A stretch of 64,000 nt of DNA from Bacillus sp. FJAT-44742 (GTDB taxonomy: Bacteria > Bacillota > Bacilli > Bacillales > Marinococcaceae): contig NZ_KZ454936.1 in the NCBI RefSeq assembly GCF_002797315.1, forward strand, positions 2,551,645 to 2,615,644. The letters run 5' to 3'. Positions 53,193-63,050 of the stretch are shown here, in pieces. The position numbers and the translations under genes were made by a program. Each line of letters begins with the position of its first letter. Positions within the stretch are counted from its first letter, which is position 1. Below the pieces are notes generated by a model, which had not been told where the DNA came from, did no database searches, and was given only the letters and a program-made list of their open reading frames with translations.

Positions 53193-54401
53193 TTATAATA
53201 AGTCATCGAGCACATTTTCTTTTTTGCCAGAAGCAGGGCCCATTTCAATCGTTTCTACCTTCTGCACAGCCTCTTCGATAAAAGGCTGAAAATCAAAGCG
53301 GTTTTCAAAACGATTTGATTTTTCCCTGTTTGGCTTCGTTTTAGAATCAGAAGGCAAAAAGATTGTACAGCAATCCTCGTATGGCAGAATTGATGTCTGA
53401 TACGTGTCAATCTGATGGGCAATTTGAATGACTTCTTGCTTATCCATGGTGACAAGGGGGCGCAGAATGGGAAGGTTCGTCACTTCATTGATAGAATGCA
53501 TACTGTCAAGCGTCTGGGAGGCAACCTGTCCTAGGCTTTCCCCATTAACGATCGCTTTTGCTCCTCTATTTTCAGCAATTTGAGCAGTAATTCTCAGCAT
53601 CATCCTTCTCATCACAGTCATTGCATAGCTTGAAGGAATATGTTGATGGATCGCTTTTTGCGTGTCTGTAAAAGGGACAATGTGAAGCTTAATCTTCCCC
53701 CCAAATTTCGTCAAGATCTGTGTAAGGTCCTCCACCTTCTTGCGTGCTCGTTCATTTGTGTAAGGAGGACTGTGAAAATGAACGGCTTCCAGGTCCACTC
53801 CTCGTTTAAGGGCCATATACCCGGCCACCGGACTGTCTATCCCGCCGGAAAGCATTAGCATAACCATTCCGCTTGTTCCAACAGGAAGTCCTCCCGCTCC
53901 TTCTATTCTTCCACAGCTTATATACGTGCCTTGTTCTCTTACTTCAACTGTAATTTCAACATCCGGGTTGTGTACATCTACTGTTACCCCTTCTGTATTT
54001 CTTAGAATATGAGCTCCTACCACAGGATTTAACTGCTGGGAAGGGATCGGAAAAGGTTTATACGTACGACGTGCACTGACTTTAAATGTAGCAGCCTTGG
54101 GAATGTGGTTTAAGAAGGCCTGAAGGGCCCCCTCTTTTATTTTCCCTTCCTCATTTTCAGTTTTTATGGCTAAAGAGAAGGAAGAAATTCCGAACACATG
54201 CTTCAGCTTTTCGAGCATTTCATTTGGATCTTCATCATGAATTTCTATTAACATACGGCCAAAAGTACGTTTGATCTTGCTCGTCGGGTGAGCCGTCAGG
54301 GCATGCTTAATATTTCTTTGCAGCTGCTTTTCAAAAGCAGTTCTGTTTTTTCCTTTTAAAGCCAGTTCACCATATCTCACTAAAATGTGGTCATAAATCA
54401 T
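53193..54401 (-). CDS. thiI: tRNA 4-thiouridine synthase ThiI
   Basis: 402 residues. N-terminal ferredoxin-like and THUMP domains (to about 170), then the PP-loop ATPase MLMLSGGIDSPVAGYMALKRG. There is no C-terminal rhodanese domain, as usual for Bacillus ThiI; the Cys pair EDCCTIFLPS lies near residue 345. It activates and thiolates uridine 8 of tRNA using sulfur supplied by the dedicated cysteine desulfurase NifZ next door. The ATG overlaps the nifZ stop (ATGA). The final part is basic and less conserved. Confidence 0.96.
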   Translation of the reverse strand: MIYDHILVRYGELALKGKNRTAFEKQLQRNIKHALTAHPTSKIKRTFGRMLIEIHDEDPNEMLEKLKHVFGISSFSLAIKTENEEGKIKEGALQAFLNHIPKAATFKVSARRTYKPFPIPSQQLNPVVGAHILRNTEGVTVDVHNPDVEITVEVREQGTYISCGRIEGAGGLPVGTSGMVMLMLSGGIDSPVAGYMALKRGVDLEAVHFHSPPYTNERARKKVEDLTQILTKFGGKIKLHIVPFTDTQKAIHQHIPSSYAMTVMRRMMLRITAQIAENRGAKAIVNGESLGQVASQTLDSMHSINEVTNLPILRPLVTMDKQEVIQIAHQIDTYQTSILPYEDCCTIFLPSDSKTKPNREKSNRFENRFDFQPFIEEAVQKVETIEMGPASGKKENVLDDLL

Positions 54402-55552
54402 TTTTTATTCGCTCCCATAACTTTCAATAATTCTGGTATTTGAAAATGTAATTCCCCTAACAAAGCTTCAATTTCCGCTTCTGTCGTTTCCAAAGAAAAG
54501 CTCACTCTAATGGCACTCTCTGCCCGTGCTCTACTCTTACCTGCTGCAAGTAGTACCTCACTCGGTTCATGTAATCGCGAAGAACAAGCTGACCTTGTTG
54601 AAACATGTATATCTTTTTTGGTCAGTGCCTGGATGAGCACCTCAGGCTTCACCCCTGGTATGGAAAAATTAACAATATGAGGGGCACTCCCTTTCCGTGG
54701 AGTATTAACATATACTCCTTCTACTCTATCCAATGCATTCATCAATTTTTCTTTCAGCCGCTCCATTTTGTCTCTCTCTTTTTCCTTTTTTTCCAGAGAG
54801 AGCCTTAATGCTTTCGCCATAGCAGCAATGCCAGCTACATTTTCTGTCCCAGGACGATGAGCAAGCTCCTGACTGCCCCCATGAAAAAGAGGTGACAGCT
54901 TTACGCCACTTCGAATATAGATTGCTCCTGTTCCTTTTAACCCATGGAACTTATGAGCTGAAAAAGTACATAAATCTATATGGGCCTCTTTAAACGATAA
55001 AGGAACTTTGGTCATTCCCTGTACATGATCCACATGAAAAACAGCTTTGGGCCAGTCCTTTAAAACTGTGCCGATTTCTTCAATTGGCTGAATTGTCCCC
55101 ATTTCATTATTCACATGGATGACAGACACAAGAATGGTATCCTCTCTTAGTGATTCAACCAGAGTTTCGACCTCCAACCGCCCATCCTTATTCACCGGAA
55201 GCCAGGTTACTTCAAATCCAATTTTCTCCAAATGAGAAAAAGCTTCTTTCACAGAAGGATGTTCTACTTCTGTAGTAATTACATGTCTTCCTCTTCCTTG
55301 GTGTTCCAATGCAGCTCCTTTAATAGCAAGATTGTTCCCCTCAGTTCCTCCAGAGGTGAAGATTAATTCTGAAGGGGTAATATGAAGAAGCCTGGCTATC
55401 GAGCTTCTTGCCTTGGTTAATAGCATCTCTGTGTCCAGCCCTACCGAATGAAGAGAAGAAGGGTTTCCAAAAAATTGCTGAGATACTTGGGTGAATGTAT
55501 TTACTGCTTCTGGATAAGGTGATGTGGTGGCACTATTATCCAAATATATCAT
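54398..55552 (-). CDS. nifZ: cysteine desulfurase, ThiI-dedicated (NifZ)
   Basis: 384 residues, class V PLP aminotransferase fold. The PLP Lys is in FSAHKFHGLKGTGAI and the catalytic Cys in STRSACSSRLHEPS. It releases sulfur from Cys as a persulfide. ATGA overlap with thiI couples production of the sulfur donor and its acceptor, as known for B. subtilis nifZ-thiI. I start at MIYLDNSATT behind AAAAGGGG; an upstream in-frame start adds nine unconserved residues. Confidence 0.95.
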   Translation of the reverse strand: MIYLDNSATTSPYPEAVNTFTQVSQQFFGNPSSLHSVGLDTEMLLTKARSSIARLLHITPSELIFTSGGTEGNNLAIKGAALEHQGRGRHVITTEVEHPSVKEAFSHLEKIGFEVTWLPVNKDGRLEVETLVESLREDTILVSVIHVNNEMGTIQPIEEIGTVLKDWPKAVFHVDHVQGMTKVPLSFKEAHIDLCTFSAHKFHGLKGTGAIYIRSGVKLSPLFHGGSQELAHRPGTENVAGIAAMAKALRLSLEKKEKERDKMERLKEKLMNALDRVEGVYVNTPRKGSAPHIVNFSIPGVKPEVLIQALTKKDIHVSTRSACSSRLHEPSEVLLAAGKSRARAESAIRVSFSLETTEAEIEALLGELHFQIPELLKVMGANKK

Positions 55553-55654
55553 TGTAAAAACCCCTTTTAGGTTATGCATGGTCTAGTTTGCAACAATATA
55601 TAATAGCATAATTCATCTTTATATTCGAGATAGTAAGTCTTTTCCCGTCTTAAA

Positions 55655-55676
55655 GAAAAAAAGCGCTTCTGCGCTC
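55655..55676 (-). terminator. orphan terminator, minus strand
   Basis: Minus strand AGCGC AGAA GCGCT followed by seven T. No recognised gene lies between it and the ezrA terminator 380 bp upstream. Confidence 0.75.
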
Positions 55677-55918
55677 TACAGGGACCGTTCTACAAGGTTT
55701 CTTTCAGCAGGAATTTATTGCACTACTCCTGTTTTAACTCAAATAAGTATAGTACTTCACATGCTTCAAAATTAGAAAAAAATTCTTTTATCAATCTGGA
55801 TTTACTTCAGGTAAAGGGACCTCCCCAAACTGCAAAGGACTTTTCTGTTACTCCTGTTCTTCTATCCCGTTAAGCATTTCATCTGCAAAAGCGTGGTACC
55901 ATCAGGAGCCAAATCATT

Positions 55919-55943
55919 TCTGCCTCCTTGAGGCAGATTTTTT
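55919..55943 (+). terminator. orphan terminator, plus strand
   Basis: TCTGCCTC CTT GAGGCAGA followed by TTTTTT. No plus-strand gene lies upstream within several kb. Confidence 0.8.
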
Positions 55944-56035
55944 CATAAGCATCCTCATTGTTACATTTAGTATACCGCAGGAAACTACGAATAACACAGT
56001 ATGTATTCCTTCCCGTATTACTTTTAGTGAAAGAA

Positions 56036-56065
56036 ATAAAAAAGAGAAGGCTTTATGCCCTCTCC
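56036..56065 (-). terminator. terminator overlapping the end of ezrA
   Basis: Minus strand GGAGAGGGC ATAAA GCCTTCTC then TTTTTTATTTC; the ezrA stop codon lies inside the hairpin. Confidence 0.88.
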
Positions 56066-57747
56066 TTTGCTCGTTCCTTTACTTTTTCCAGCACTTGTGG
56101 CTCTTTTTTCTCTAACGCAGGCAATGCTAGATTCACAGCTGCTTCATAGGAGCCTTGACGAAACTTTTGTTCAGCATGCATTAAAGCTTCCTCTACTTCA
56201 GGTGATTGTCGTCTGAAGCGATTACCGTATTGAATCAGTGACTCTGAGAGCTCTGCCTTCTCAATGGTTTCTCTTAAATAATTTGAAGCTTTTTGAAGCT
56301 GCAAGCTTGCTTTTTCTACTTCCTCATATACTTTATTCATTTCTAACGGAAGATCCTGAAGACGCTTAGAAGCAAGAGACAACATCTCATCAGCTTTTTC
56401 CATTTCATCGACAAGAGATCCTGGAACGTATGGAAGCCTGCTCTTTTGAAGAGCCAGTTTTTCCTGAACCATTTGTTTACGAAGCTCCTTCAAATTATCA
56501 AGAGCTTTTAGCTCATCTTTTCTTAACGTATAAAGCGTCTCTTTTGACGCACGAATCATTTTATCAATTTGGCTGAGGTCACTGCTTAAGTCTTTAAGCA
56601 TATTCTTTAAGGATGTAAAGGACTGCTTTTTGTTCTCGAATAAATCCTTAAAGACACGCCATGATTTATCAGCTTGTTCAAACTCTTTTTTTACTTTTTG
56701 CTGACGATTAACCTCATCTTCAGGGATGCGGTAGCTTAGTTCTACCTTTCCTCGTTCATGGCCCAGCTCCTGCAGCTGGTATTGAAGTCTTTCCACGTCA
56801 TTTTTAATGCTTAGGATCGTGGATTCAACATACTCTCTTGCATCGACTTCTTCTTCCAGGGACGTGTAGATTCCCTCAAGATTGCGATGAAGCTCCTCCA
56901 GCCGGTCTCTCACTTTCTGAAGCTCTAAATTTTCTACATCTTTGACCAGCTTTGGAAGTTCTTCGCGATATGCCTGGATGTCCTTTTCAAAAGAAAAGTT
57001 ATCAAGCTGGTATCCTTTTTCTCTCATATCCTCCATGCCAGCTTCAATATCCTTCAGCTCGGCTGGAAAATCCGATTCAATTTCGATTAAAAGCGAAGGA
57101 ATTTCTTCTGATTGTTCTTTCATTAAAGAAAGCTCTTCTTTCACATTGGTAAGGACTGTCCTGGCCTGAAGGTAATTCCCATCCAATGTCTCTTCTTCAA
57201 AATGGGAGAAACCTTCTTCTACTTCCTTTAACTTCTTTTCAAAGTGATTACCTGCCTTGCCAAACGAACGCCAATGAAGAGAAATGTACTTTTTGACATC
57301 CTGGTATTTTTCCTTAACTTCGCCTATGTCTGAGCGGTTCTTCTCTTCACTATGTACTAGTTCATTTACATCTGTCATTATATTATCAATCTGGTTTTCA
57401 ATTTCCTCAAGCTGGACCTCTACAGCCTTTATCAGCTCTTTTGATTTTTTGAAACGATACTTATTTGCCCATTCTTCAATATCAAAGAGAGCTTCCTCTA
57501 TGTCCGGAAGATGGACATCAATGATATCATCCCAATCCTTTCGCCAGGACTCAAACTTTTCTTCTGTTTCTCCTGAAATCGTTAATCCCTTTACCCTGGA
57601 TATTTCTTCAGCAACGGGACGATTTGTAACGTCTGATTTCCAGCGTTCTATTCGGTCTACTTCTTTATAAATATTTTTCCGTAAAACCGAACCGCTGATA
57701 ATCACTACCGCAAAGATAACAGCAATGCTGATAACCACATATATCAT
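56053..57747 (-). CDS. ezrA: septation ring formation regulator EzrA
   Basis: 564 residues. One N-terminal membrane helix (about 2-20, VVISIAVIFAVVIISGSV) followed by long spectrin-like coiled-coil repeats to the end. The C-terminal QNR patch is visible as SLIQYGNRFRR. EzrA binds FtsZ, prevents extra Z rings near the poles and links division with wall synthesis. Length matches B. subtilis EzrA (562). It is monocistronic and divergent to hisJ. Confidence 0.95.
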   Translation of the reverse strand: MIYVVISIAVIFAVVIISGSVLRKNIYKEVDRIERWKSDVTNRPVAEEISRVKGLTISGETEEKFESWRKDWDDIIDVHLPDIEEALFDIEEWANKYRFKKSKELIKAVEVQLEEIENQIDNIMTDVNELVHSEEKNRSDIGEVKEKYQDVKKYISLHWRSFGKAGNHFEKKLKEVEEGFSHFEEETLDGNYLQARTVLTNVKEELSLMKEQSEEIPSLLIEIESDFPAELKDIEAGMEDMREKGYQLDNFSFEKDIQAYREELPKLVKDVENLELQKVRDRLEELHRNLEGIYTSLEEEVDAREYVESTILSIKNDVERLQYQLQELGHERGKVELSYRIPEDEVNRQQKVKKEFEQADKSWRVFKDLFENKKQSFTSLKNMLKDLSSDLSQIDKMIRASKETLYTLRKDELKALDNLKELRKQMVQEKLALQKSRLPYVPGSLVDEMEKADEMLSLASKRLQDLPLEMNKVYEEVEKASLQLQKASNYLRETIEKAELSESLIQYGNRFRRQSPEVEEALMHAEQKFRQGSYEAAVNLALPALEKKEPQVLEKVKERAKERA

Positions 57748-58075
57748 ATGACCTCACTCCAGTTTCTCCACACCAATAAGGTAGGCACAATCTCTTGATT
57801 GACTGACTTTTAACACTTATTATATTCCGAGCTGCTGTAAAGCAGTTTTACCTATCAAAACTCATTAAGTTGATTTTTTTCTACATAAAACATCAAATTC
57901 CTTCTTCTTCTATAAAAAACTCACAAAGAACAGAAACGTTCTTTATAAAAGATCATAGAAGAATACACTTATTATAATGATAACATGATAAGATTATTTT
58001 TGAAGTCATTTCCATGTAAACAAACGAAAAAATTCCCTTCGCCTGTAAAGGGAAATAAAATGGGAGGTAAACACT
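57748..58075. other. divergent intergenic region ezrA / hisJ
   Basis: 328 bases. A perfect 7-bp dyad AAAGAAC AGAAAC GTTCTTT (57925-57944) and a plus-strand TATAAT (57973-57978) about 100 bp before hisJ are visible; the dyad is about 30 bp upstream of that -10. No further ORF was found. Confidence 0.45.
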
Positions 58076-58876
58076 ATGATTGTTGATCGTGACGGCCATG
58101 TTCACACACCATTTTGTCCCCATGGAACACTGGATCCCTTGGAGAAATATGTAGAAGAAGCGATGAAAGCCGGTCTGAAAACCATCACTTTTGCCGAGCA
58201 TGCTCCCCTTCCTCTAAACTTTGAAGACCCTGTTCCCGAGAAAGACAGTGCAATGGAATTCCGACAGCTGGATTCTTATTTCCAAGAGATCGAAAGAGTA
58301 AAAATGAAATATACATCTGACATCCTGATCAAGACAGGACTGGAAGTTGATTATATTGAGGGTTTTGAGAGCGAAGTCAAGGCTTTTTTAAATGAATTCG
58401 GCCCTCGTTTGGATGATGCTATTCTCTCCGTGCACTTTTTGAAAAAAAAACAGAAAAACGAATACATATGTCTTGACTACAGCCCTGATTCTTTTCAGGA
58501 ATTAACTACTATATTTGGGAGCGTAGAAGGTGTAGCTGATAAATACTACGAAACCGTACTAAAGTCGATATACAGCGATCTTGGCGCTTACAAGCCTGGC
58601 CGAATCGGACACATGACTTTAGTACGCAAATTCCAGAAAAAGTTTACTGGCAACACAGCTCCTAAAGAACCTATCCTTGCTATATTGAATGCGATCCAGG
58701 ACCAGGGGTATGAATTGGATTATAATGGGGCTGGGACAGCAAAGCCTTTATGCAGGGAGCCTTATCCCCCTTCCTGGGTTGCTGATGAAGCAATGAAACG
58801 AAACATTCCCTTGATCTATGGATCGGATGCTCACCAGGCAAAGGAAATGATGCAGGGCAGCAGCCAGCTGCTCTGA
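58076..58876 (+). CDS. hisJ: histidinol-phosphatase, PHP family
   Basis: 266 residues. The PHP metal motif GHVHTPFCPHG begins the protein, EHAPLP follows, and later metal ligands are in SVHFL, GHMTLV and GSDAHQAKEM. It dephosphorylates histidinol phosphate, the penultimate step of histidine synthesis, although the his operon is elsewhere, as in B. subtilis. TGGGAGG precedes the ATG. Convergent with refZ (9 bp between the stops). Confidence 0.94.
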   Translation: MIVDRDGHVHTPFCPHGTLDPLEKYVEEAMKAGLKTITFAEHAPLPLNFEDPVPEKDSAMEFRQLDSYFQEIERVKMKYTSDILIKTGLEVDYIEGFESEVKAFLNEFGPRLDDAILSVHFLKKKQKNEYICLDYSPDSFQELTTIFGSVEGVADKYYETVLKSIYSDLGAYKPGRIGHMTLVRKFQKKFTGNTAPKEPILAILNAIQDQGYELDYNGAGTAKPLCREPYPPSWVADEAMKRNIPLIYGSDAHQAKEMMQGSSQLL

Positions 58877-58885
58877 TCAGGGGCT

Positions 58886-59524
58886 CTATAAGGAAGCTGC
58901 TGATGTTTCGATATCATGGATTAAATGATGATCGACCCAGTGAGACAATTCTTTCAGATATACTTTCAGGAAATAAGATTCCTGGGGCTGCAAATGAAAT
59001 ACTTCTCTAATATACTGTGGATGGAGAAAGGGCATTGTCACCATTCCCCTGACATACATTACTGTCCAGTCTAAAGGAGCCCTGGCAAAGATCCCTTGCT
59101 TAATGCCATGTTGAATCACTAGTGAGTACATGTGCTTTTCTTTCATAAAATAGGTGCTCATAAGTTCTCTGACCAGCACTGAATCCAATGTCATTTCCCG
59201 AAGAACAAAGCGGGAACGTTGATGGTTTTTCTGCATGTATTCAAGAGAGCTTTCCATAATATTTAGCAATGTTCGCCTGGCCCCTAGCTCAGTAAGCCTT
59301 TCCGCTTCTTTTTCAAGGGTGTGCAAATACCCTTCAAGATAATCGGTCATTAAATTTTCAAGGAGACCTTGCTTTCCTCCAAAGTAGTAAGAAATTAAGG
59401 AAACATTAATGTTTGCTTTCTCAGCAATTGCCCTCACAGAAGTGCCGTGAAATCCTTTGGTGTTAAAGAGAAAGGTAGCTGCATCCATCACTTTTCTTTT
59501 CGTCATTCCTTCTTTTTTACTCAT
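58886..59524 (-). CDS. refZ: TetR-family regulator RefZ
   Basis: 212 residues. The helix-turn-helix FNTKGFHGTSVRAIAEKANINVSLISYYFGGKQGL is characteristic of RefZ (YttP), and the place between hisJ and ytsP is the same as in B. subtilis. RefZ is induced early in sporulation, binds palindromic sites near the origin-proximal chromosome arms and helps position division and chromosome capture. The C-terminal helical domain (about 60-212) would bind a ligand or dimerise. A typical metabolic TetR role is the alternative. Confidence 0.88.
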   Translation of the reverse strand: MSKKEGMTKRKVMDAATFLFNTKGFHGTSVRAIAEKANINVSLISYYFGGKQGLLENLMTDYLEGYLHTLEKEAERLTELGARRTLLNIMESSLEYMQKNHQRSRFVLREMTLDSVLVRELMSTYFMKEKHMYSLVIQHGIKQGIFARAPLDWTVMYVRGMVTMPFLHPQYIREVFHLQPQESYFLKVYLKELSHWVDHHLIHDIETSAASL

Positions 59525-59673
59525 GGAAGGTCCTCCCTTTCCAGCTCAGTTTCATAAAGTATATATTCTGTTTCTTACTTTTATTTCCTTTTGAAACTTC
59601 TCGACAGTTCTGCCCTCTTTTAGTCAGATTTCTCTACGAAAGGTATTAAAAAACTATAAAGCAGGTGAAAAAA

Positions 59674-60153
59674 ATGTTTAAACCAGTACAATATAATGAT
59701 TCTCTTAAAGACAGCTACACCACCTTAAACAAACAACTTGATGCTCTCCTGAGCGGAGAAAGGGACATGACTGCTAATTTAGCAAATGCTTCAGCTTTAT
59801 TAAATCAATTTCTGGACCGGGTGAACTGGGCAGGCTTTTATCTTTATAAAGAAGGAGAACTTGTACTCGGCCCGTTTCATGGTCTTCCTGCCTGTGTAAG
59901 AATTCCACTTGGAAAGGGTGTGTGCGGAACTTCTGCCGCTGAACGTAAGACGATTAGAGTAGATGACGTGCATGCTTTTCCAGGGCATATCGCCTGTGAT
60001 GCTGCTTCACGTTCTGAAGTTGTTGTTCCACTGCTCAAAGAAGGAGAATTACTTGGAGTCTTAGATATCGACAGCCCGGAAAAAAACCGTTTTACAGAAG
60101 AAGAGACACTCTATCTAGAGGAGTTTGTGGACGTCCTGATCCGTCACCTTTAG
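59674..60153 (+). CDS. ytsP: GAF-domain free methionine-R-sulfoxide reductase
   Basis: 159 residues, a single GAF domain of fRMsr type. The three catalytic cysteines are present: GLPACVRI, GKGVCGTSA and GHIACDAASRSE, and the fold motif NWAGFYLY is typical. It reduces free Met-R-sulfoxide. The ATG is placed at MFKPVQYNDS with AGGTG 6 bases upstream; a GTG three codons earlier has no usable site. It lies before rpsD, as in B. subtilis. Confidence 0.92.
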   Translation: MFKPVQYNDSLKDSYTTLNKQLDALLSGERDMTANLANASALLNQFLDRVNWAGFYLYKEGELVLGPFHGLPACVRIPLGKGVCGTSAAERKTIRVDDVHAFPGHIACDAASRSEVVVPLLKEGELLGVLDIDSPEKNRFTEEETLYLEEFVDVLIRHL

Positions 60154-60208
60154 TGAGAATGAAGACAACGACCTTCCAGCCTTCTATAAAGATAGTTGTC
60201 CAGGATGA

Positions 60209-60237
60209 TTGACTTTCCTTCTTATTCATTATATAAT
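60209..60237 (+). promoter_or_regulatory. sigma-A promoter of rpsD
   Basis: TTGACT, 17-bp spacer, TATAAT: near-perfect consensus, about 215 bp before the rpsD start. Confidence 0.88.
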
Positions 60238-60243
60238 CTCCCT

Positions 60244-60452
60244 TGTGTAAAAAAAGACAGCCTGGATAAACTTGATGTGTTAACCCTCATCATTTTGTTC
60301 CTCTTAACCCAGCGGCTGAAAACGGGTTGAGGTGTATCAGGTAACCTCTAGCTGTCGAGGCGAAGGTGCATGAAAACAAAATGAGCATGTCAGGAGATTA
60401 TCATTGTTGTTCTTTTTTCCATAACTTTAAAATATAAAGGGGGAGTCTTTGT
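60244..60452 (+). promoter_or_regulatory. structured rpsD leader (probable S4 autoregulatory RNA)
   Basis: About 209 nt without an ORF. TCATTTTGTT (about 60291) can pair with AACAAAATGA (about 60375), enclosing hairpins such as AACCC/GGGTT and CCTCTAGCTGTCGAGG. B. subtilis rpsD is known to be repressed by S4 through such a leader; the fold here is inferred by eye. Confidence 0.65.
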
Positions 60453-61055
60453 ATGGCACGCTATACAGGACCATCTTGGAAAAAATCCCGCCGTCTTGGA
60501 ATTTCTTTGAGCGGCACAGGAAAAGAATTAGAAAAACGCCCATATGCACCAGGTGAGCACGGACCTACTCAACGGAAAAAGCTTTCTGAGTACGGCCAGC
60601 AGCTTCAAGAAAAGCAGAAGCTTCGTTTTATGTACGGCTTAAATGAGCGTCAATTCCGTCGCACATTTGATATTGCAGGCAAAATGAAAGGTGTTCATGG
60701 TGAAAACTTCATGATCCTTCTTGAGTCCCGTCTGGACAACCTTGTGTACCGTTTAGGACTTGCCCGCACTCGTCGTGCAGCGCGCCAGCTTGTTAACCAC
60801 GGTCATATCACTGTTGATGGCGGACGTGTAGATATTCCATCTTACCGTGTAGCTCCAGGACAAGTTATCGGTGTTCGTGAAAAATCTCGCAACAACTCTT
60901 CTATTAAAGAAGCAGTAGAAGCTAACAACTTCGTTCCTGACTTTGTTACTTTCGACGAAGAGAAGCTTGAAGGCAGCTTTTCCCGCTACCCTGAGCGCTC
61001 TGAGCTTCCAGCTGAAATCACTGAAGCTCTTATCGTTGAGTTCTACTCTCGTTAA
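60453..61055 (+). CDS. rpsD: 30S ribosomal protein S4
   Basis: 200 residues. The N-terminal [15 protein letters not shown], the zinc-less Bacillus type, and the S4 RNA-binding domain ([29 protein letters not shown]) are clear. It is a primary 16S rRNA-binding protein that nucleates 30S assembly and represses its own synthesis. GGGGGAG precedes the ATG. It stands alone, apart from the alpha operon, as in B. subtilis, with its own promoter, leader and terminator. Confidence 0.98.
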   Translation: MARYTGPSWKKSRRLGISLSGTGKELEKRPYAPGEHGPTQRKKLSEYGQQLQEKQKLRFMYGLNERQFRRTFDIAGKMKGVHGENFMILLESRLDNLVYRLGLARTRRAARQLVNHGHITVDGGRVDIPSYRVAPGQVIGVREKSRNNSSIKEAVEANNFVPDFVTFDEEKLEGSFSRYPERSELPAEITEALIVEFYSR

Positions 61056-61059
61056 TATC

Positions 61060-61090
61060 AAAAACCTGCCATTACGGCAGGTTTTTTCTT
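61060..61090 (+). terminator. intrinsic terminator after rpsD
   Basis: AAAACCTGCC ATTAC GGCAGGTTTTTT, 6 bp after the stop. Confidence 0.92.
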
Positions 61091-61107
61091 TTCAATTCAA
61101 TAGAAAA

Positions 61108-61150
61108 ATAGAAAAGAGCCAGCAGCTTCAGGATTACTGGCTCTTTTCTT
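61108..61150 (-). terminator. terminator after tyrS (possibly bidirectional)
   Basis: AAAAGAGCCAG and CTGGCTCTTTT enclose a 14-nt loop, with A and T runs on both sides, about 37 bp past the tyrS stop. Confidence 0.82.
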
Positions 61151-61186
61151 CTTTATGAAGGAGATGATGAAACGGCCTCCTCTTTT

Positions 61187-62530
<1,344 letters not shown>

Positions 62531-62674
62531 TTACAAAGTAGTACATATATCTTCTTCATATGCACAGTTAGCCTTATATGATATTTCTGCACAAACTCCC
62601 GTAAGAAACGTCTTATTCGAAAGACGGACAGCGTGCTGTTAGTGCCATCACCTTTAAGAGAGCCAAGAATAATA

Positions 62675-62707
62675 CAAAAAACTCGTCCCAAGACAAGGGA
62701 CGAGTTG
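62675..62707 (-). terminator. T-box-controlled terminator before tyrS
   Basis: Minus strand ACTCGTCCC TTGTCTT GGGACGAGT followed by six T. It lies 4 bp after the T-box, with which the left arm would pair in the antiterminator. Confidence 0.92.
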
Positions 62708-62930
62708 GCCGCGGTACCACCCTTTTTGAAAGCTGAAAGTGCCTGCTTTCCACTTCGTTTAGATATCGGGAACAATCCCGTCCTCTCCCCTATCAATAAG
62801 GGCGAGGAAGCTCAAGAACGTATTTCGCAAAAAGATTTATGTACCAGCTTTCACCAGCCGCCGGCTCTCTGTAACAGGGAAATCTATGCTACTTCAATCT
62901 GTCATCACTTCAATATTTTTATGTAGATAA
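62675..62930 (-). promoter_or_regulatory. T-box riboswitch (tyrosine)
   Basis: The T-box AGGGTGGTACCGCGG lies at 62709-62723 on the minus strand, with TGGT pairing to the tRNA NCCA end. A stem I with specifier-like TAC (GCTGGTACATAAATC, near 62833) matches tyrosine. Uncharged tRNA-Tyr should favour the antiterminator and switch tyrS on. Confidence 0.9.
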
Positions 62931-62934
62931 TCCT

Positions 62935-62963
62935 TTTGTACCAAATCTCTAAATGATTGTCAA
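62935..62963 (-). promoter_or_regulatory. sigma-A promoter of tyrS
   Basis: Minus strand TTGACA, 17-bp spacer, TACAAA with the extended TGG before it. It starts the T-box leader. Confidence 0.8.
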
Positions 62964-63010
62964 ACTGGTTGTAAAGCCTACTTTCACTTCATGTAGGAAT
63001 GTATGGTCTA

Positions 63011-63019
63011 TGCTATAAT
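63011..63019 (+). promoter_or_regulatory. extended -10 promoter of the PBP gene
   Basis: TGCTATAAT, a perfect extended -10, 32-40 bp before the ATG; no clear -35. It is divergent to the tyrS promoter. Confidence 0.6.
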
Positions 63020-63050
63020 ACGATTGATGTTTTTTGGGGGGAATACAAGA

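Larger units (their letters stand above)
55553..56052. other. unexplained 500-bp intergenic region with opposing terminators
   Basis: No gene over 30 codons with a good ribosome binding site is visible. It contains a strong minus-strand terminator (55655-55676), a strong plus-strand terminator (55919-55943), and on the minus strand a 12-codon frame with AAGGAGG (MIWLLMVPRFCR) whose +1 frame continues as WYHAFADEMLNGIEEQE. In B. subtilis braB lies here; it is absent. The structure suggests small RNA(s) or a decayed gene. Confidence 0.5.

Noticed and set aside
55889-55905. GCGTGGTACCATC resembles the T-box core GGTGGTACCGCG, followed by a plus-strand terminator at 55919
   Set aside because: The CCGCG half is missing, no stem I or specifier loop is seen upstream, and no plus-strand gene follows; only the hairpin is kept as a feature.
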